DNA from: Hedera helix
Taxonomy: Eukaryota; Streptophyta; Magnoliopsida; Apiales; Araliaceae
Length of the DNA stretch: 64,000 bases
Direction of reading: 5' to 3'
Assembly: GCA_947179155.2 (NCBI GenBank)
Contig: OX359280.1
Coordinates: 16,602,165 to 16,666,164, forward strand
Below, in pieces: positions 37,594 through 49,918 of this stretch (within the stretch, counting starts at the first letter, position 1; each line of letters begins with the position of its first letter). The notes beneath the pieces were generated by a model that worked only from the letters and a program-made list of their open reading frames with translations, did no database searches and was not told the origin of the DNA. The position numbers and the translations under genes are program-made.

Positions 37594-37986
37594 CTAATAA
37601 AACACGTGCATCCGATGTTTCTTGATCACAACCTTTGGAAATAACATGGACACAAGCACGAAAGTAGATGTAGCCTTGGACTCGAATATAGAATTTGGTA
37701 AAACAAAATCAACATACTCGATCTCAATTATGTTTTTCTTCTCGTATTCTTGATCAAAATGGTTCACCTCTTGCACTGCACTTTCTTTAATGCAAACCAC
37801 CTTTGCATCTTTAGTTACTTCAATAGCATGTTGAGGTTCTTGTTCTATCTCACCGACTCCATATCGTTCCATGATTTCATCAATTTTTATTGTAAGTGCT
37901 GCAATAGATGTTTGAGTATGTGCAGTAATTGTTGCGATGGACTCTTCAATTTTCTTAAGACGGTCCTTCTAATTATAATCCACCAT
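37594..37986 (-). pseudogene. gag N-terminal remnant of the 37-39 kb element
   Basis: ATG at 37986, a TAG at the sixth codon, then an open frame to 37594. It contains a coiled-coil-like start (KKIEESIATITAHTQTSIAAL) and an acidic, Val/Ile-rich tail. The start resembles that of the gag at 51960 (IQILEDSMAALIGHVQTSI). There is no capsid core, knuckle or protease. Confidence 0.55.
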
Positions 37987-38703
37987 ATTTGCTTTAATAT
38001 ATCTATTTGCTCTTTTTTTTTTTTTTTTGAAACAGGGACTAAACTGAATTTTTTTGAAACTGTAGGGGCTGGGATGTAAAAACTGAAGGTACGGGGGCTA
38101 AGATGAAATTAATGAAACTTTAGGGCCTAAACTGTAAAAATATAAAAATATTAGGGTGAAAATATAAAAATTTAAAAGTTTAGGGGGCATTTTAAAAACC
38201 TTATGAAACCTTGGGGTGCAAACTGCAATTTTACCAAGATATTTTTTTATAAAAAAAACAGATCAGCAGCTGCGGAGTTAGAGTCCTTTTTTTTTCTTTC
38301 TCTTTCTTTGCTCGTGGTTTCTTTCTATTGTTGCTTCTTCTCTGTTTTTTTTTTGCAAACGCAACGCTCAAGCAAATAGGGGAGATCGGTGACACAAGAG
38401 GACGACATAACGGCACTTCAGAAGGACACGCAGAGCAGCGGCGTACTATTTCTACTTCTCTTTTTTTATGTTTTTGGTTTTAGCTTCCCTGATTTGATCC
38501 TTGTTGAAAAGGAGGCTGATGATGAAGGGCTAGATGGCTGTGATTATATTATGGTGAATGTGGTGGCCTGCTAGTTGGACAGTTTGGTGTTTGACAGTAG
38601 GTTGTGGTGGAGATGACTAAGAATTTGGTTTTGGGCTAGGGTGCGGCTTTGGGTAGGGTTTGTGTTGGCGGTGGAAGTGGTGTAGGGCTAGGGTGCCTGG
38701 TTT

Positions 38704-38716
38704 GGCTCTGATACCA
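38704..38716 (-). other. Primer binding site (tRNA-Met) of the 37-39 kb element
   Basis: TGGTATCAGAGCC on the minus strand, three bases after the 5' LTR. Confidence 0.9.
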
Positions 38717-39003
38717 AAATGGTGGGGAACCATCTCATGAAGATATATTCTCACACAGAGAATTACACAACTCAATAATTCAATATTTCAATGTATATAA
38801 AATACTGAGGTTACAACCATATTTATAGTACTCCTAAACAACTATCCTAATTCAATTTGGACTCTATAAGATAAATACAAAATAAATAAACTAACTTAAG
38901 TACAAATTTTATCTAAAATACAACTCTTAATAAAATACTTAATAAACCAATTCATAATTAAAATAAAACCTCCAAAAAGTCTTCTTCGTCCTGCATCATT
39001 TTG

Positions 39004-40336
39004 GAGGGAGGATGTTAAGATATTTTGGAAATGTGCTATCATTCCTTGTTTTTTTGGATCCTGATTGAGCATAATGATTGCATTTTTAAAGATAGCTATT
39101 TATCTTCAGTTTTGTTGCCAGGAAAGATCTTTTTTCTTGCTTCTTTTTGGGACTTTGCTGTCGGTGCCTTTTTTAAGTTTATTTTTGAGTTTGGTCTTTG
39201 TAAAGATTGTAGCTGCGCTCTTGTGAGTGTTTTATTTATTTATTTATTTCAACTTGTTGTAGGTTGGGTGGACTTGTTGTCTATGCTTTTAGTCTCTCAT
39301 TTTGTTTGAAAATTCTTCTTTTATGCTCAACAATGTAATTACCCCAAAATAGTTGTGGTAGGAAAATATTGTGCGCCTCCAAGCAGTAGACTGAGTCCGT
39401 GGGTGAGATTCTCCTTTGCAAAATTAAGTTAACAAATAACTCCAAGAAGATAGTGAATCCTTGTTTGAAATTATCCCTTGCTAATTTAAATCAACACAGA
39501 TTGTACCACCACTCCATTCTAAATGAATACTCTAACGTCTGAATAGTAAACAATCAAGAGTTATATAAATATTAGGAGAACTAGCATAGTGAAGATTTAC
39601 AGAAGTGAATGGCAAGAGTGCGCCATAAGTATTGAATTTAGGGAAATCATTATGGTACTGTTTAGGGAAAAAAAAGTTAATTAATTTCTTACGATAATAA
39701 TATAGAGAATAGGATTCTCGTTGGTGCTGGCACAAGTACGTACTCTTTTGAAGGAATATTTAGGTTTATTAATTTGGGGTTGAGGATTAAAAAATGGAAT
39801 TGTGGTAGGGTTAACAGTTTAGAAATAAGATTTATGGAAAGGGAAAAACTTGGATTTGCGCTTAGATTTCCATATGCTTTATACCTGAATTTTTCAAAAA
39901 ATGCATTTAGCTGCCTGTGGTTTAGCCTTGGACATGGTTGTATGTCGCACATAATCCCCTGTTTTGGAAAAAGCATTACTTAACCTTGTCTTGGTCTTTG
40001 ATCCAAAGGTATTTTTTCCCCCATCCAAACCCCACTTTTTGAGTCCACAAACACCAAACAAACAAACAACTTTGCGGTAGCCTTTACTTCAATTGCAGTG
40101 CAAACTCATATTTTTAATTGAAATTAGAAAAAAGATAAATTCATAAAATGCACCTAAAAATGATGTCATCCTTCCAAATATTCTCTTACAAAACATATAG
40201 GTTATATATATTATATATATACATATAGATACAACTTTCCTTTAGATTTATTTTAAAAGAATAGCTAATAGTAAGCATCGAAGTCCTTTGGATACAAGAC
40301 TCGAAATGCACCTCCTCAAGTCATACATGTTATTGT
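39004..40336. other. Intron sequence with a LINE-like trace
   Basis: At 39025-39300 a + frame reads WILIEHNDCIFKDSY...KIFFLASFW. This resembles the C-terminal tail of plant LINE reverse transcriptase proteins (a W-I-ERN-RIF pattern followed by an FLASLW pattern). The catalytic domain is absent. The remainder, including ORFs at 39532-39983, has nothing recognisable. Confidence 0.3.
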
Positions 40337-40344
40337 GTTACAAC

Positions 40345-42753
40345 CAGGGTTATCAAGTCGTCGCCTAGGCGACACCTTGTCGTCCAGTCGGTGCATATTG
40401 TGGAGGCGTTTGGACGACTTGGTGGGAGGGGAGTCAGAGCAGAGAGAGAAAACGAGAAAACAAGATGACATATCTGCATTGAAGTCACCACTCACCCTCA
40501 ACCTGTTTTTTCCCACAGTGTCGTTGCAGTTGTTGTGCTGAGCTTCCGTCGCTACACATCGCCTCTTCTAGCTCCAGCCGCTGCCGCATTCCTACCCATC
40601 TTCATCATCGAAGTAAAACCCACAGGAAGAGAGAGAAAGATCGAAAGGAAGAAGACAAGTAGAAGAGGCAAGAAGAAGACGACTAAAACTGCAAAACAGA
40701 GAGGAAAAGAAGAAGAAAAAGGAAAGAGGGGAGGAACTGCTCGATGATCTGATCTGATTTGATCTAATGGGAGGATAATATCTTTGGTAAATTACACTTT
40801 AGTACCAAAATGTTTTCACTATTTTCTATTTTAGTCTACAAAATTTCATAAATTTTTAATTAAAAGTTGTATTTAAATTAGTTTCTATAATTTGTAATTA
40901 CATACAATTTGCATAGAAATAGAATTTGGATTTTGGAAATTGAAATGTAATTAATTATTAACTACTGCAGTTTAAAGGAATGTGTTGATTTGTCTCTTGA
41001 TGATTATGTTTGATAGCTTGATTGATCTTTTCGGTCTGAAAAATGAGACTTTTGAGTTGATGAATATTAAGTTTTAGTATTTACAAAATTTATAAATTTT
41101 AGAAGTTAATGTATTTATATCAATCCCTAATATAATTAATGTCTAGTTTAATAATAATGACATGAAATAAAATTTTGTTGACAGACTTAGACCATTATGT
41201 TATTTTGTATAATTATTAATACGAAAAATTATATTTAACGAAACAAACATTTTTTTATAAATGAGATTTTCTTAGGAAATGAATGCAGTATTATTGTGTG
41301 AGCCTTCTTTGGTGATCCTATACTTTTTGTATACTGTATGTTATCTTTCTTTTATCTTATATTTTTTTATTTAATTTTATTGTGTAGAAAATTAAAATGA
41401 CGAATATTTCGGGAGCCGATGAGTATAATATAACCAAAAACCCCAAAAGAAAGGCTAAATCAAACGATCCGGGTTGAAAATATGGATATGATATTGGCCG
41501 GATATAAGTAACAAGGATATAGAGCAATGTATATTTTTGGGGTAAAAATGTTATTCAGATATAAGTAACAAGGATATAGTGCAATAATATGAGTTTGATC
41601 CTTTTAATTGATCAACATATATTGACTAGGCATAAAAAATAATAAAACTTAGAATTTCAATAATTTAATCCAATTCTTGATGTTTATCAGTTCCATCAAA
41701 TTATATTTTGGTAACAATTTAATTCTTGTTCTTGATAGTATAATTTTAAATAGAGACTTAAACATTATTATTATTTTACAGTGACTCTTTTTCCATCATT
41801 ATCATAAAAATAATAATACAACCATGACACACCACATCAGTTATGTGTTTTTAGATATTAGAATGCAAATTGAACATGCAATCAACTACCAAATATATAA
41901 TTAAAAACACAAAATTGATTTTATTTTATTAATGTTTGATTCAATTTTTCTATTTATATCACCATAAGTAATATCTAAATTTGTATCAATTAAACATTAT
42001 CCATTATTAAAAAGGAAAATCCTTTTATTTTCTATTCAAATTAGTACAAGTACTATATAAATTTATAATAATTAAATATATATTATTCAAATTTGTTAAG
42101 TATTCAAAAGAAACTTAACCAATCTCAAATTAGTACAAGTACTATATAAATTACCAATTTTTAATTACAAATTTTTTTATCACAATTTATGTAATTAATT
42201 AAGATAATATAACACATTACCCAACCTCAAATGTCGGAGATAAGATTTATTTAGATCATCTGTTGAAATAAACTATCATTTACGTCTAACAATTAAAGCC
42301 AAACACAAATAATTCACCATTCTTAAAAATGGAACAACGATTATTATTAATAGAAATATCAAAACCTTGTTTAAGAAACTAAACATAAATATAAGAATTA
42401 TATTGAATTAAACTAAATATTACAAAGTATCACTATTTATATAAATTTAAGTTGGTACAAGTTCAAAAAATTACAATTATAATAAAATTATCCATTTTGA
42501 CTTGATTTTATTCACTTCTTGTTATGATTTGATATGCTACAAGCCTACAACCTGCATTATGAGTATAGTAAATCATTAGAAAAATAAATATATCAATATT
42601 CATACAAATATTAAATATATATAATTTTATTCATATAAAATATATATTGTTAACGACTTGTTGACTTGTGAACGACTAGTTGGGCGTCTGGGCGCCTTAG
42701 CGCTTAAGCTCCTGGCTGTCGCCTCGCCTCGACTTGTCGCCTTGATAACTATG
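40345..42753 (+). mobile_element. hAT transposon, 2.4 kb, decayed, TSD GTTACAAC
   Basis: Starts CAGGGTTATCAAGTCG and ends CTTGATAACTATG, an imperfect terminal inverted repeat (reverse complement of the end: CATAGTTATCAAGGCGAC). Flanked by GTTACAAC at 40337-40344 and 42754-42761. Subterminal regions are rich in GGCGAC/GTCGCC words. A short transposase start is still readable at 41397, and the rest is AT-rich without a DDE/hAT dimerisation domain. Two small internal duplications occur (around 41490-41580 and 42035-42150). Confidence 0.9.
41397..41477 (+). pseudogene. hAT transposase N-terminal remnant (BED-finger start)
   Basis: 26 codons from ATG end at a TGA. The reading includes NPKRKAKSNDPG and, just past the stop, KYGYD. 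Plant hAT transposases typically have a KSNDPGWKYG-type run directly before their BED zinc finger, so the TGA falls where Trp is usual. No BED Cys/His residues follow in frame. Confidence 0.65.
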
Positions 42754-42761
42754 GTTACAAC

Positions 42762-43546
42762 TTACAAGAGGTTTTGATAAAATAAAATAAGTAGGTATGA
42801 CTCACAAAGTCAAAGAGATGTAAAAAAGTGATTTAAAGAGTTTAAAGATTTGGTACTCGACTTGTATTTCGGTGGAAGATATGATGCTAATTTGTTTTTG
42901 AGGGTTTGGAAGTAAGAGGAATGTCAAAATTTTCTAGAAATGTGCCTTCTTTTCTATTTTATAGGGAATTTGCAACGAGTGTAATGCTAGTTTGTTTAAA
43001 GAAAGTTGCTCATCTTTTAAGTTGTTAGGTGAAACGATTATTATGCTTCTCTTTGGCTTGCGCTATAGGGGATTTTAGAGGTATCAGATTTGGGTAGAGA
43101 TTGGAGGGCTGCACTTATTTAAGTACTATTTTGGTTTGTTTTCCTTAGTTTGCTGAGGCGGGCTTCTTGTTCCCCGGTTTATTGTATTCTTTTTTTCTTA
43201 TTAATAAAATTTCATCTTTTATCCAATAAAATAAAATAAAATTGGGGCTTCTGTTTTTTAGAATGTATGTAAAGATGTAGAACTTTTTGGTTTTGCTCTC
43301 TGCGAATTCATATGGCAGTTGACCATAAAACACATAACATTTTGGTGCTTGTATGGATGCCTCTCCAAAATACATATCACACACACCCACATACACAAAA
43401 TACATATATTTATGTATAATTTCAAAGACTAATGTCCTCATAAATCTTGTATAAACAACTGGGAAACTTTTATTTATATATATATACCCTTTTATACAGA
43501 ACTTAATTGGGTTTTAGATGTTCATACATATATATAGGTTGAAGGA
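42762..43546. other. Intron sequence without a recognised element
   Basis: T-rich. TTCTTATTAATAAAATTTC near 43190 resembles a LINE 3' end. No coding domain seen, and the 98-codon minus ORF at 43145-43441 is probably chance. Confidence 0.25.
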
Positions 43547-43698
43547 TGTCAAGACCATGGGATCTAATGTTATTTCTGTGATATAGCGGTAGTATTGGTA
43601 GCTGTTTTAATAGTTATCCTGTAGCAGTATTTTACATGAGAATCAGCAGTGAAGGATAAGACAGGGGTGTAGGTTAGTAGTATTTCTTTGTAAGATGG

Positions 43699-43706
43699 TA
43701 TAAATA
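43699..43706 (+). promoter_or_regulatory. TATA box in LTR
   Basis: TATAAATA within the 5' LTR, about 40 bases ahead of the likely transcript start and before the CT-rich leader. Confidence 0.6.
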
Positions 43707-43973
43707 GTAGAAGAGGCAGCCTTGTAATTAGTGGATATTATGATGAAATGACACTTGAAAAAGGGTTCGCTATTGGTGAGTCTCTATCACACCTTCCTTG
43801 TGTTCTTCTCATCTAAACTCCATTTTTTTTTTAGTGAAATCTGTTTGAACCTTCTAATTCGTGTCTATTTCTCATCTAATTATTCTGTTTCTCATCTCAA
43901 TTCTCTCTGCTTTCTCATCTCTTTTCTAAATCTACCCAATGTTTGTGTTAAGACCACTGAGGGTCGTAAAAGT

Positions 43974-43985
43974 TGGTATCAGAGC
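43974..43985 (+). other. Primer binding site (tRNA-Met)
   Basis: TGGTATCAGAGC directly after the LTR end AGGGTCGTAAAAGT. Confidence 0.85.
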
Positions 43986-45849
43986 ATCGTTCCTAGGCCA
44001 CCTTCATCTTCTTTGAATCTCCTGAAAAATAATACCTAAAACTCAAATGAAACACTGTTAATGTACTGTTCATTATCTTCATCACATACAACCTTTTCAA
44101 TTTGTACTCTTAACACCCTTCTTCTGATATTTTCTTTTCAAAATTATCACAAACAACTCGGGTCAAACTAGTTAGCTATACAGCAGCAGCAATTAGCTCT
44201 GAAAATGGAGAAAAATATCAATTCTGATACTATGTTTTTGAGCATGACCTGCAACTAAGGCTTTTAATCACCTTCTGTGATTATTTGTGGTAAATTTTCA
44301 TCCTATACTACTCGCCTATGTTCATTCATACTAGCCCAATCCTTTATTTGCATTTAAACATTTCATTCACAACTTTGAATCCAGATTTCTCTCGAACTCT
44401 CACTTTAGGCAATTTCTCAGTTTTTCTTTGATTACTCTGCTTTAGTTGTGTTAATTACCAACTTATTTGTGTCAGTTTAGTCTTTTATCATCATATTACA
44501 TCTTTCAATCATCATTTTAATGTACAAACTTCATTTAATCAGATTTGACTTCATCAGTACCTTGTTCTTCCTAGTTCCTAACTACAGCAAATAGTTTTTA
44601 AAAATTCTTTTATTAAGCCTTTAGATTTGATTGTTCATGTGTTTTAAACAATTACCTCATCATCCATTATTACAAGCATGGCTAGTGTTGTTTCGCTATA
44701 ATTTTTCATTCTGAATTATATATACGTTTTTTTGCTAAATTTCAGGAACTACTTGATTAATTCCTTATTAATCCTAGTGTTAACACTGATAATTGATTAT
44801 TGATGTGCTTTATCTTCAATTTAGTGCTCAATTACTCAAAGAAATCTCTAAGCTTTAAGCTAGATAGATCTATGTTTTGATTTACACTCGGATACTTAAA
44901 TTGTCCGGTTATATCCATTTCTACCTTATAAAACTGTTCAAGCTCAATGCTCTGTGAATTCTCAATTTCTAAGGTTTTCACTTTTACATCTTGAGACTAT
45001 AGCTGGACCTTCAAATCCTAGCTTAGAGCAACAAGTTACAGCAGACCTTTTTGAGTTATAGAGAGTACGTTGATGAAAACCCCCAGAGAATTGATGGAAA
45101 ACTGGATTACTTCGTGGATTAGATGGCAGAGTTGTTGAGAAAAAAAATCCTCATAAGTTGAGGAGAATTTGGCAACTAAAGTTTCCAGCGGCTTGTATAA
45201 GTTTGAAAATGAGCAAGACCTCCAAGGCAGGTTCAGGTATGTAACTTAGAAAAAGTATATGAGGGTAGTCTACTCCCTTATGAATGTACTCCACTACTAG
45301 ATGGAGAACCACAGAATGGGGAAGCTATTAAATTTTGAGAAGAATATCCCAAGTATGTTGGAGCAACAATGAAGGATGAAGAACCAGAAGTAAAAGAAAG
45401 AGAGAGTCAATTCCTAATGAGAGCTCCCTTAAAAGGGAGTATTGGTTGTCGCAACTCTTCATTGTACTAAGAAAACAGAGGAAATAAGGAATGAGTTAAA
45501 AGTGGACTGTAATACTCTCGAGGTGTGACCTGTTTGAAAGTCTTAAGGTCAGGGAAAGGTGAAAATTCACTGGTAGAGTACTTCTTCTCCCCATAGTTGT
45601 TCGTTACTTTAGTACTTCCTCCATCTGGTGGTAAAGAGATGGTGTGCTAACAAAACTAGATGTTTTAGTAATTTCAGTTTGCCTTTGCTGCTTTAGGAGT
45701 CATTGGGAAACTTCATCTGTATCTGGGAAATAAAATAGCTCAGTATCTATTGCTATGGGTTTCCCAGGCTGCATCCAGCCTTTATGCTCTCTTCTATTAG
45801 ATGATTGACATTCCAAATTTGGAAGCTCTATTCTGTAGAACAAATGTTA

Positions 45850-45930
45850 TGACTCATAAATTCTGGGCAGAACTGTGTAATTGGATGGGAGTTGAGCTGA
45901 ATTTGCATTATTTCTCTTATTCTTACTAGA
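45850..45930 (+). pseudogene. Possible integrase fragment
   Basis: The reading MTHKFWAELCNWMGVELNLHYFSYSY has the FW-ELF---GV-LN--SAYHP pattern found in Ty3/Gypsy integrase cores. The HPQTDGQ tail is lost. The evidence is thin. Confidence 0.25.
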
Positions 45931-46807
45931 ATTAAGTCGTCTCTTGAAAGTAGTTTGCTAACGCTAAAAGCTGCGGAAATTGCCAAGGAGGGTCAATGCT
46001 TAGGGGAAACTTTTTACAGAAGTAGTCAGAGGTTTGTTATTGCAGCCTACACACACAGCTCATTCATTATGCTCGATAAAAGGAATGGGGGAAGCTCCTC
46101 CAATAGAAAAATCTTGGAAGGAAAAAATACTTCGAAGATGAACCTATTCCCCCACAATAGTATATGATTCAAAGTGGCGGTAGCTGCCTAGGTTGCGGGT
46201 GGGATTTTCTTGACTCGGTTTCGGCTTTAGCTTCGGCTTCTTCTCGGCTCGGCTTCGTCTTTGGCTTCACACAGTTATACTAGAGCTTCAAATTTATTTA
46301 TTTATTATTAGTTAATAGGTAAAGATGTGTATTTTGTTTATTAGTATTACTTCTTCTATTCCACAAAAAAAGTCCTATTGTATGATATTATTACTATCTT
46401 TATTCTACAAAAGAGTCCCATTTGTTGATTTTCCGTTACACCGGTATTTTTCCTTGATTCCTCCGTAACACTCAAAACATTGAGAACAACACAAAGGATG
46501 AGAATGGTTCAAGAAATTTTGATGCAAAGATTTGTTAAGGAAAAGTTCCATCGCATAAGCTCCTATGCTTTTTATTTGATACTTGATGGAGGATTGACCA
46601 TTAGGAGTGTACATAACCCAAACCAAACTGAACAACTCGACCAAACTAAACCAAACCAATTAATTTTGGCTGGGTTTTATAACTTAATTGGTTTGATTCC
46701 ATATTTTTATAAATCAATCATTATTGGTTTGGTTTGGGTTAACCATTAGACTAAACCGAGCAAACTGAACCAAACCGAATACATAAAGAATAGATAAATA
46801 TAATATA

Positions 46808-47067
46808 CTATCTACGTTCCAAATTATAAAATCAATACTGACTTTTCAAAAAGTCAATTTCAAACATTTTTAATCTCAAAATTGACATGAATTCATGTAG
46901 TTTATGTCAATATAATCATGAATATCATAAACTATCTAAAATGTACTACTAGTTGTAAGAGTTATTGTTTTCTGAACTGAAATGTTCATGTCAATTTTAA
47001 TTTTGAAAATGTCGCAAATTGACTTTTACAAAGCTAATATTGGTCTTATAATTTGTAGCGGAGGGAG
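46808..47067. mobile_element. Stowaway-like MITE 1
   Basis: About 260 bases between TA dinucleotides. The right end is GGAGGGAG|TA and the left end CTATCTACGTTCC is a degraded CTCCCTCCGTTCC. The interior is symmetric, with CAATTT and AAATTG words reading as inverted repeats. TA target site and CTCCCTCCG ends are typical of Tc1/mariner-type MITEs. Confidence 0.8.
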
Positions 47068-47245
47068 TATTTTATATAAATTTTACTACTAAACTTCATA
47101 TTCAACTCTAAATAGATTTCTATAATCTTAAGCAATCATCAATAACAACTATTCCAAATTTTAGGAATTATAATAATTGTTATTTTATCTTAATTGAGTC
47201 TGGTTTTAGGATAGTATTTTTTCTTTGTAAGCCTGTTAATATATA

Positions 47246-47496
47246 CTCCCTCCATATTAAAATATAAGATCAATATTGATTTTTAGAAGTCAATTTGAGA
47301 TATTTTCAAATTCAAAATTAATGTGATTAATTTAACTTTTGAAAACAAAAAACTCTTGTAATTTTTAGGTGCTTCATGATTTTTATAGTTGTATTGCCTA
47401 AAACTAAATGTATTCATTTCAGTTTTGAATTTGAAAATGTCTCAAAATTGACTTTAAAAAGTCGACTTTAATCCTATATTTTGGAATTGAGGGATC
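47246..47496. mobile_element. Stowaway-like MITE 2
   Basis: Left end TA|CTCCCTCCATATTAAAATAT, right end near TTGAGGGATC|TA. Same family as the MITE 180 bases upstream (shared GTCAATTTGAGATATTTTCA-like word). It lies just before the 3' LTR remnant. Confidence 0.8.
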
Positions 47497-49090
47497 TAAT
47501 CAATAAATATTTCGATTAAATGAAACTTGTGAAGGGTTCCAAGTTGACAACTCTCTCTCCTGTTGCTCTTTTCATCTGAACTCTATCTGAATTATTCTCA
47601 TCTATTTCTTTTATTTTCTTGTCTAATTCTGTTTCTCATCTCAATCTTCTCAGACATCTCCTTCCTAAGTCTAGTCTGTGTTTGCGTTAAGACCACTCAG
47701 GGTCTTAATAGAGTGAGTACTAAGTTTTATACTCAATCAGATGGCGTGGTGGTGTCTTTCGCTATATTGTGGGGTTCAGATGGTCTTTCGATGAAACTAT
47801 GTTGTTTCATGGAGAGTTTTTGAAACTTTTGAATATTTGTGTAGACTTCTTTTGTTTGCAATTGGGTTCATGTCCGTTACTACAGCGCTTTATGGATTTT
47901 AATCGAAGACTTTCATACCTTTATTTACTTCCATGTGTGTTTGCAATGTTATTTCTATGGAGCTGTTGGTGGATAGGTGGTTCTTTCCTCTTAAGTTATT
48001 GGTGGTGGTTGTTGTAGTATACTGTTGAACAATCTGTTGACAAACATTTGCATGCAAGAAGTAAATGTGAAAGAAAATATAACAGTTATTTTTTAACTTT
48101 TCTTTCACCGTCTTGTTGTTATTGGTACCATAAATACATTTCTGTAGGCTTTATTCTCTAAGTAAACTAGTTAAGGTAGTTTTTGTCAACTAGGGTAGCT
48201 CTTTGACCCTTTTCTTTCAAACTATTAACACCATATCCTCATCAGTACTGACTTATTGTTAAGAAGATTATCAACCAAAATGGTCCCTGAAAGTGTGGTA
48301 ATAATTTGGCCCAGTCAACTAGATAAGATGAACTTACATTAATACTTTGTTAGCTTTTGGGTAAGAAAAAGTATAATAAACTTAGTAAGGGTTTGAAAAG
48401 GAAATGATGGGAAAGTAACTTTCCCTAGCTTTTTTGTCTGTGAGTTTGGCAAGGAAAATATAGTAAATTAGGGATATGGTCGTCAAGTTTATTTATTTAT
48501 TTTTATATGTTGTTGGTATGGGTTATTAGCGATTAAAGGAAAGTTTAATTAAATTCGCTTTCCTTTCCTTGCAAATTTGACCATTTTGGTGAGGAACATT
48601 TTACTGGAATGTTGGGGGAAATATTATTTAGGTTATGCAACTTAAAAAATCTTACAGACATGGGATTTCTATGGAAAGTTGAGTTTAGAGTATTGGCTTT
48701 TGCTGATGTTCATAGGATTTGGTGGCTAGCCCTTCAAAGGGACTTTGGTTTGCCATTTCTTGTATCTTATTGGACGACTCCCTGTCCTCCTCCCCTTTTG
48801 TAAGCCATTTTCCTCTTTTTTCCAAACAAAATAACTAATAATTACACTACCCAATGATATTGTAGACTTTCATATGAATAAAACAGTTTGTTGGTGCTCA
48901 TTTGTAATTTGGAGTGCTAATCACAGTGAACCTTTCTCACAAGCAGCTTTGAATTTAATTATTGTATAATTTATTTATTGTTTAGAAAACTTTCTTCACA
49001 TTGTTCATATTAAAGATTTTAAATATCTTTTGGCTTAATAATGATTTTTAATGGATGTAAAGATGTTTAAAGTGATTCCTTTTGTTGCAG

Positions 49091-49656
49091 TGGATTTTGA
49101 GGTTGATGGTGATCTTAATGGCGAGGTATTGGGGGATTCTATTTATGTGGAAGGCAGGGCAGGTGATGGAAATGAAATAGAAGGAAGTTCCGACGAAGGT
49201 GCATTCCAACATGTCCTTGATGTTAAAGTAGATCAAGATCTCTCTGGAAGGGAATTAATTCCTCAAGATGAGACCCAAGCAAGAAATAGTTCAGCTTCAG
49301 AGGAGGAACCCTATGTGGGTCAGGAGTTTGAATCCGAGACGGCTGCACATGCCTTCTATAATGGATATGCGACTAGATTGGGTTTCATCATCCGTGTGAG
49401 CAAACTCTCTCGTTCAAGGCGTGATGGAACTGCCATTGGTCGGGCTCTTGTTTGCAACAAAGAGGGTTTTAGAATGCCCGACAAGCGTGAAAAGATTGTA
49501 CGACAAAGGGCAGAAACAAGGGTTGGTTGCAGAGCAATGATTTTAGTTAGAAAAGTAGGCTCTGGTAAATGGGTTGTTACTAAATTCGTGAAGGAGCACA
49601 CTCATCCTTTGACTCCTGGCAAAGGTCGTAGGGATTTGATATATGATCAATATCCG
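49091..49656 (+). CDS. FAR1-related protein, exon 2 (FAR1 DNA-binding domain)
   Basis: Preceded by TTTGTTGCAG (acceptor) and followed by CCG|GTTAGT (donor). Together with exon 1 it gives 223 residues. About residues 36-105 are acidic. Residues ~112-208 form a FAR1 domain starting GQEFESETAAHAFYNGYATR and ending KEHTHPL. Its predicted zinc ligands, Cys156, Cys181, His204 and His206, are all present, so the WRKY-GCM1-type finger looks intact. Proteins of this family derive from Mutator-like transposases and bind DNA in light signalling. Short members with only this domain occur in plants and end in a coiled-coil exon. That exon is not found before 64000. If intron 2 is not spliced, the frame stops at 49693-49695. 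ATG 49051, in frame just before the acceptor, is an alternative start. Confidence 0.85.
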
Positions 49657-49913
49657 GTTAGTTTTGCTTCTTCATTACTTAGTTTTTTGCACTAATTGTA
49701 TTCTCTTGTATGCTTTTTATTAACTTCAGTTTACTTTCTTAAATGACTATGCTAACTATCTAGAAAGCATTTTTGGTTTACCACAATAACTATAGTAATT
49801 AAGGTGCAGGTTTGAGAACTTAGCTAGAGCTCTTGAGGAACTTCATTTTTCTTTCGATGTCTTAGTGTGAATCTTAAGAGAACTATTATTCTGAAGATTT
49901 CAGAAATAAATGG
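49657..49913 (+). other. Start of intron 2 (or 3' flank)
   Basis: T-rich sequence after GTTAGT. Nothing else seen before the LTR element at 49919. Confidence 0.5.
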
Positions 49914-49918
49914 AGTGT

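Larger units (their letters stand above)
37243..38998 (-). mobile_element. Small non-autonomous LTR retrotransposon, complete, TSD TTTTG
   Basis: The LTRs lie at 37243-37519 and 38720-38998 and are nearly identical (about 280 bases). On the minus strand they begin TGATGCAG and end CCCCACCA. The 5' LTR is followed by TTTTGGTATCAGAGCC, a tRNA-Met PBS. The 3' LTR is preceded by the purine tract AAAGGAGAGGAGAA. TTTTG flanks both sides (37238-37242 and 38999-39003). The interior holds only a gag N-terminal remnant plus a T-rich and GC-rich segment of unknown origin (38030-38700), so movement would need outside enzymes. It shares LTR wording and gag start with the element at 49919-52066. Confidence 0.92.
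43547..47708 (+). mobile_element. Decayed LTR retrotransposon
   Basis: The 5' LTR (about 43547-43972) starts TGTCAAGACCATGG, has a clear TATAAATA box at 43699, a CT-rich leader, and ends AAGACCACTGAGGGTCGT. It is followed by a tRNA-Met PBS. A 3' LTR remnant at about 47517-47708 repeats the leader and ending (AAGACCACTCAGGGTCTT). The interior contains no RT. Around 45860-45925 a frame reads THKFWAELCNWMGVELNL, weakly like the integrase core of Ty3/Gypsy elements. Two Stowaway-like MITEs lie in or next to the U3 of the 3' LTR. Confidence 0.65.
34475..49090 (+). other. Intron 1 of the FAR1-type gene, 14.6 kb
   Basis: Bounded by GTATTC and TTTGTTGCAG. Nearly all of its length is accounted for by insertions listed separately. 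The uninsulated parts (34475-35018, 35543-37237, 39004-40336, 42762-43546, 47710-49090) are T-rich on the coding strand, as plant introns are, and hold no convincing exon. Confidence 0.65.

Noticed and set aside
46600..46800. Palindromic AAACCAAACC/GGTTTGGTTT stretch as a separate MITE
   Set aside because: A common dispersed plant motif. I could not define two ends or a target duplication.
49051..49090. ATG 49051 as the gene start, giving an intronless 214-residue protein
   Set aside because: The exon 1 to exon 2 junction is phase-perfect, and TTTGTTGCAG is a good acceptor just before the conserved part. Kept only as an alternative.
49356..49601. 81-residue minus ORF
   Set aside because: Antisense shadow of the FAR1 domain exon.
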